From NCBI GenBank assembly GCA_964428905.1, contig CAYSAA010000177.1:1-6237 (forward strand): a stretch of DNA of 6,237 nt, read 5' to 3'. The position numbers and the translations under genes are program-made. Within the stretch, counting starts at the first letter, position 1. Every line of letters begins with the position of its first letter. This document shows, one piece after another, positions 5,277 through 6,237 of the stretch. The DNA comes from CAYSAA01 sp964428905. Lineage in GTDB: Bacteria; Atribacterota; Phoenicimicrobiia; Phoenicimicrobiales; Stramentimicrobiaceae. The notes below the pieces were generated by a model that made no database searches, was not told the origin of the DNA, and saw only the letters and a program-made list of their open reading frames with translations.

Positions 5277-6215
5277 AAGGGCAAATACTGGACAATAGGG
5301 AACACAATAACCACAGGTAATACATAGGTTATGGTCCACACATGCCTTACCATTTCTTAAAGATAAGGCACCATTAGGGCATGCCTCTACACAAGTACCA
5401 CAACCTTCACAAAAACTTGAAATAAATAACCTTTTTCTTTTCACACCTTTTTGAGTTAATTCATTCTGATCTAGTTTCTTGTTTTCAAAAATTTTAAGAT
5501 TAAGTTTTAATTCTCGAGAATTAATCATACCAATAGCCGTAGAATGAATTTCCTTTATTTTTCTAACAAAATTTATTGCCTCTTCAATATGGTTAATAAG
5601 ATAACCGCCTGCCAGGGCTTTCATAGCATAAAGACCTTTACCTGATTTGTGCACCTTTTGCATAGCACTAATCATATCCTTCGGTGTTCCTCCAATAATA
5701 CCTAAGCCTATTTGATTAATAATCGGAAAAACCACATCTATTTCTTCCACTTCTGCGGCCTTTTCCACTACCTCTACAGCATGCGTGGAAATCCCTACTG
5801 CCCTTATCATTCCTTCTTTCTTCAAATCAATTAGACATGAGAAAGCCTCTGCTCTTTTTTGAAAAACATTCTTATCTTCTCTGGGGGCATGGATGTGAAA
5901 AATGTCAATGTAATCACGATTCATTTCACGACAGGCTTCCAGAACTGCTTTCTTCATTTTTTCATATCCAGTGGCATGTGATTTACTGGTAATAACTACG
6001 TTACCCCTGAAATTAATGAGAGCTTCTTTAATATGGGGGTAAGTTTTATATGCCTGTGCCGTATCCAGAAAATTTATTCCGGAATTTAAGCCTTCCAGAA
6101 TAACCTCAGCTCCATCTTTGGGCGGTATGTTAGCCTGAAGCGGACCCATCGGTAAAACACCAAAACACAATTCACTTACCTTTATTCCTGATTTCCCTAA
6201 TATATTGTATTTCAT
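5265..6215 (-). CDS. Aldo/keto reductase with C-terminal 2[4Fe-4S] ferredoxin domain
   Basis: This 316-residue protein has two modules. Residues 1-240 are an aldo/keto reductase TIM barrel with the full tetrad: Asp51 (NFLDTA), Tyr56, Lys78 (ITSKSH) and His109 (IFHIHAP). Residues 265-316 are a bacterial-type ferredoxin module with two complete cluster motifs: C269-x2-C272-x2-C275-x3-C279-P and C298-x2-C301-x2-C304-x3-C308-P. This fused family is common in anaerobes; its members probably move electrons between a nicotinamide or carbonyl substrate and iron-sulfur carriers, but few have known substrates. The ATG at 6213-6215 has a strong GGAGG ribosome site (6220-6224) 4 nt upstream. No signal peptide is seen, so it is probably cytoplasmic. 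Its promoter lies beyond the right edge, and only 28 nt separate its stop from the convergent kinase gene. Confidence 0.95.
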   Translation of the reverse strand: MKYNILGKSGIKVSELCFGVLPMGPLQANIPPKDGAEVILEGLNSGINFLDTAQAYKTYPHIKEALINFRGNVVITSKSHATGYEKMKKAVLEACREMNRDYIDIFHIHAPREDKNVFQKRAEAFSCLIDLKKEGMIRAVGISTHAVEVVEKAAEVEEIDVVFPIINQIGLGIIGGTPKDMISAMQKVHKSGKGLYAMKALAGGYLINHIEEAINFVRKIKEIHSTAIGMINSRELKLNLKIFENKKLDQNELTQKGVKRKRLFISSFCEGCGTCVEACPNGALSLRNGKACVDHNLCITCGYCVPYCPVFALRIV

Positions 6216-6237
6216 TATTCCTCCCTCTGATAAATTT

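Overview
The window comes from a low-GC bacterial chromosome, probably an anaerobe. The basis is A/T-rich intergenic DNA, a TTG start, a ferredoxin-fused aldo/keto reductase and cyclic-di-GMP riboswitches. A Firmicutes-like or Atribacterota-like origin would fit, but nothing here fixes the taxon. There are five protein genes, one of them cut by the left edge, and no rRNA, tRNA, CRISPR array or insertion sequence.

Layout. (1) Positions 1-617, minus strand: the N-terminal 205 residues of a secreted lipoprotein with a C39-like cysteine-peptidase fold. (2) Positions 618-1054: its long leader. Read on the minus strand it holds two tandem class-I cyclic-di-GMP (GEMM-I) riboswitch aptamers exactly 120 nt apart, a likely promoter, a terminator on the first aptamer and an 11-nt antiterminator candidate. 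(3) Positions 1055-2410, minus strand: rarA, an AAA+ replication-fork maintenance ATPase. (4) Positions 2591-4243, plus strand, divergent from rarA: a 550-residue protein with two nitrilase-fold domains, the first with an intact Glu-Lys-Cys triad and the second with Glu and Cys replaced. (5) Positions 4334-5236, plus strand: a diacylglycerol/lipid-kinase family protein behind its own promoter-like site. (6) Positions 5265-6215, minus strand: an aldo/keto reductase with a C-terminal 2[4Fe-4S] ferredoxin module, convergent with the kinase.

The most notable system is the left end. A cell-surface C39-fold protein appears to be controlled by two cyclic-di-GMP sensors in series. The terminator of the first aptamer uses the strands that form that aptamer's P2 hairpin and lies next to its P1, so ligand binding should favour read-through (an ON switch). 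The second notable item is the tandem nitrilase with a degenerate second half. The remaining genes look like ordinary housekeeping and metabolic genes and show no clear functional link to each other.
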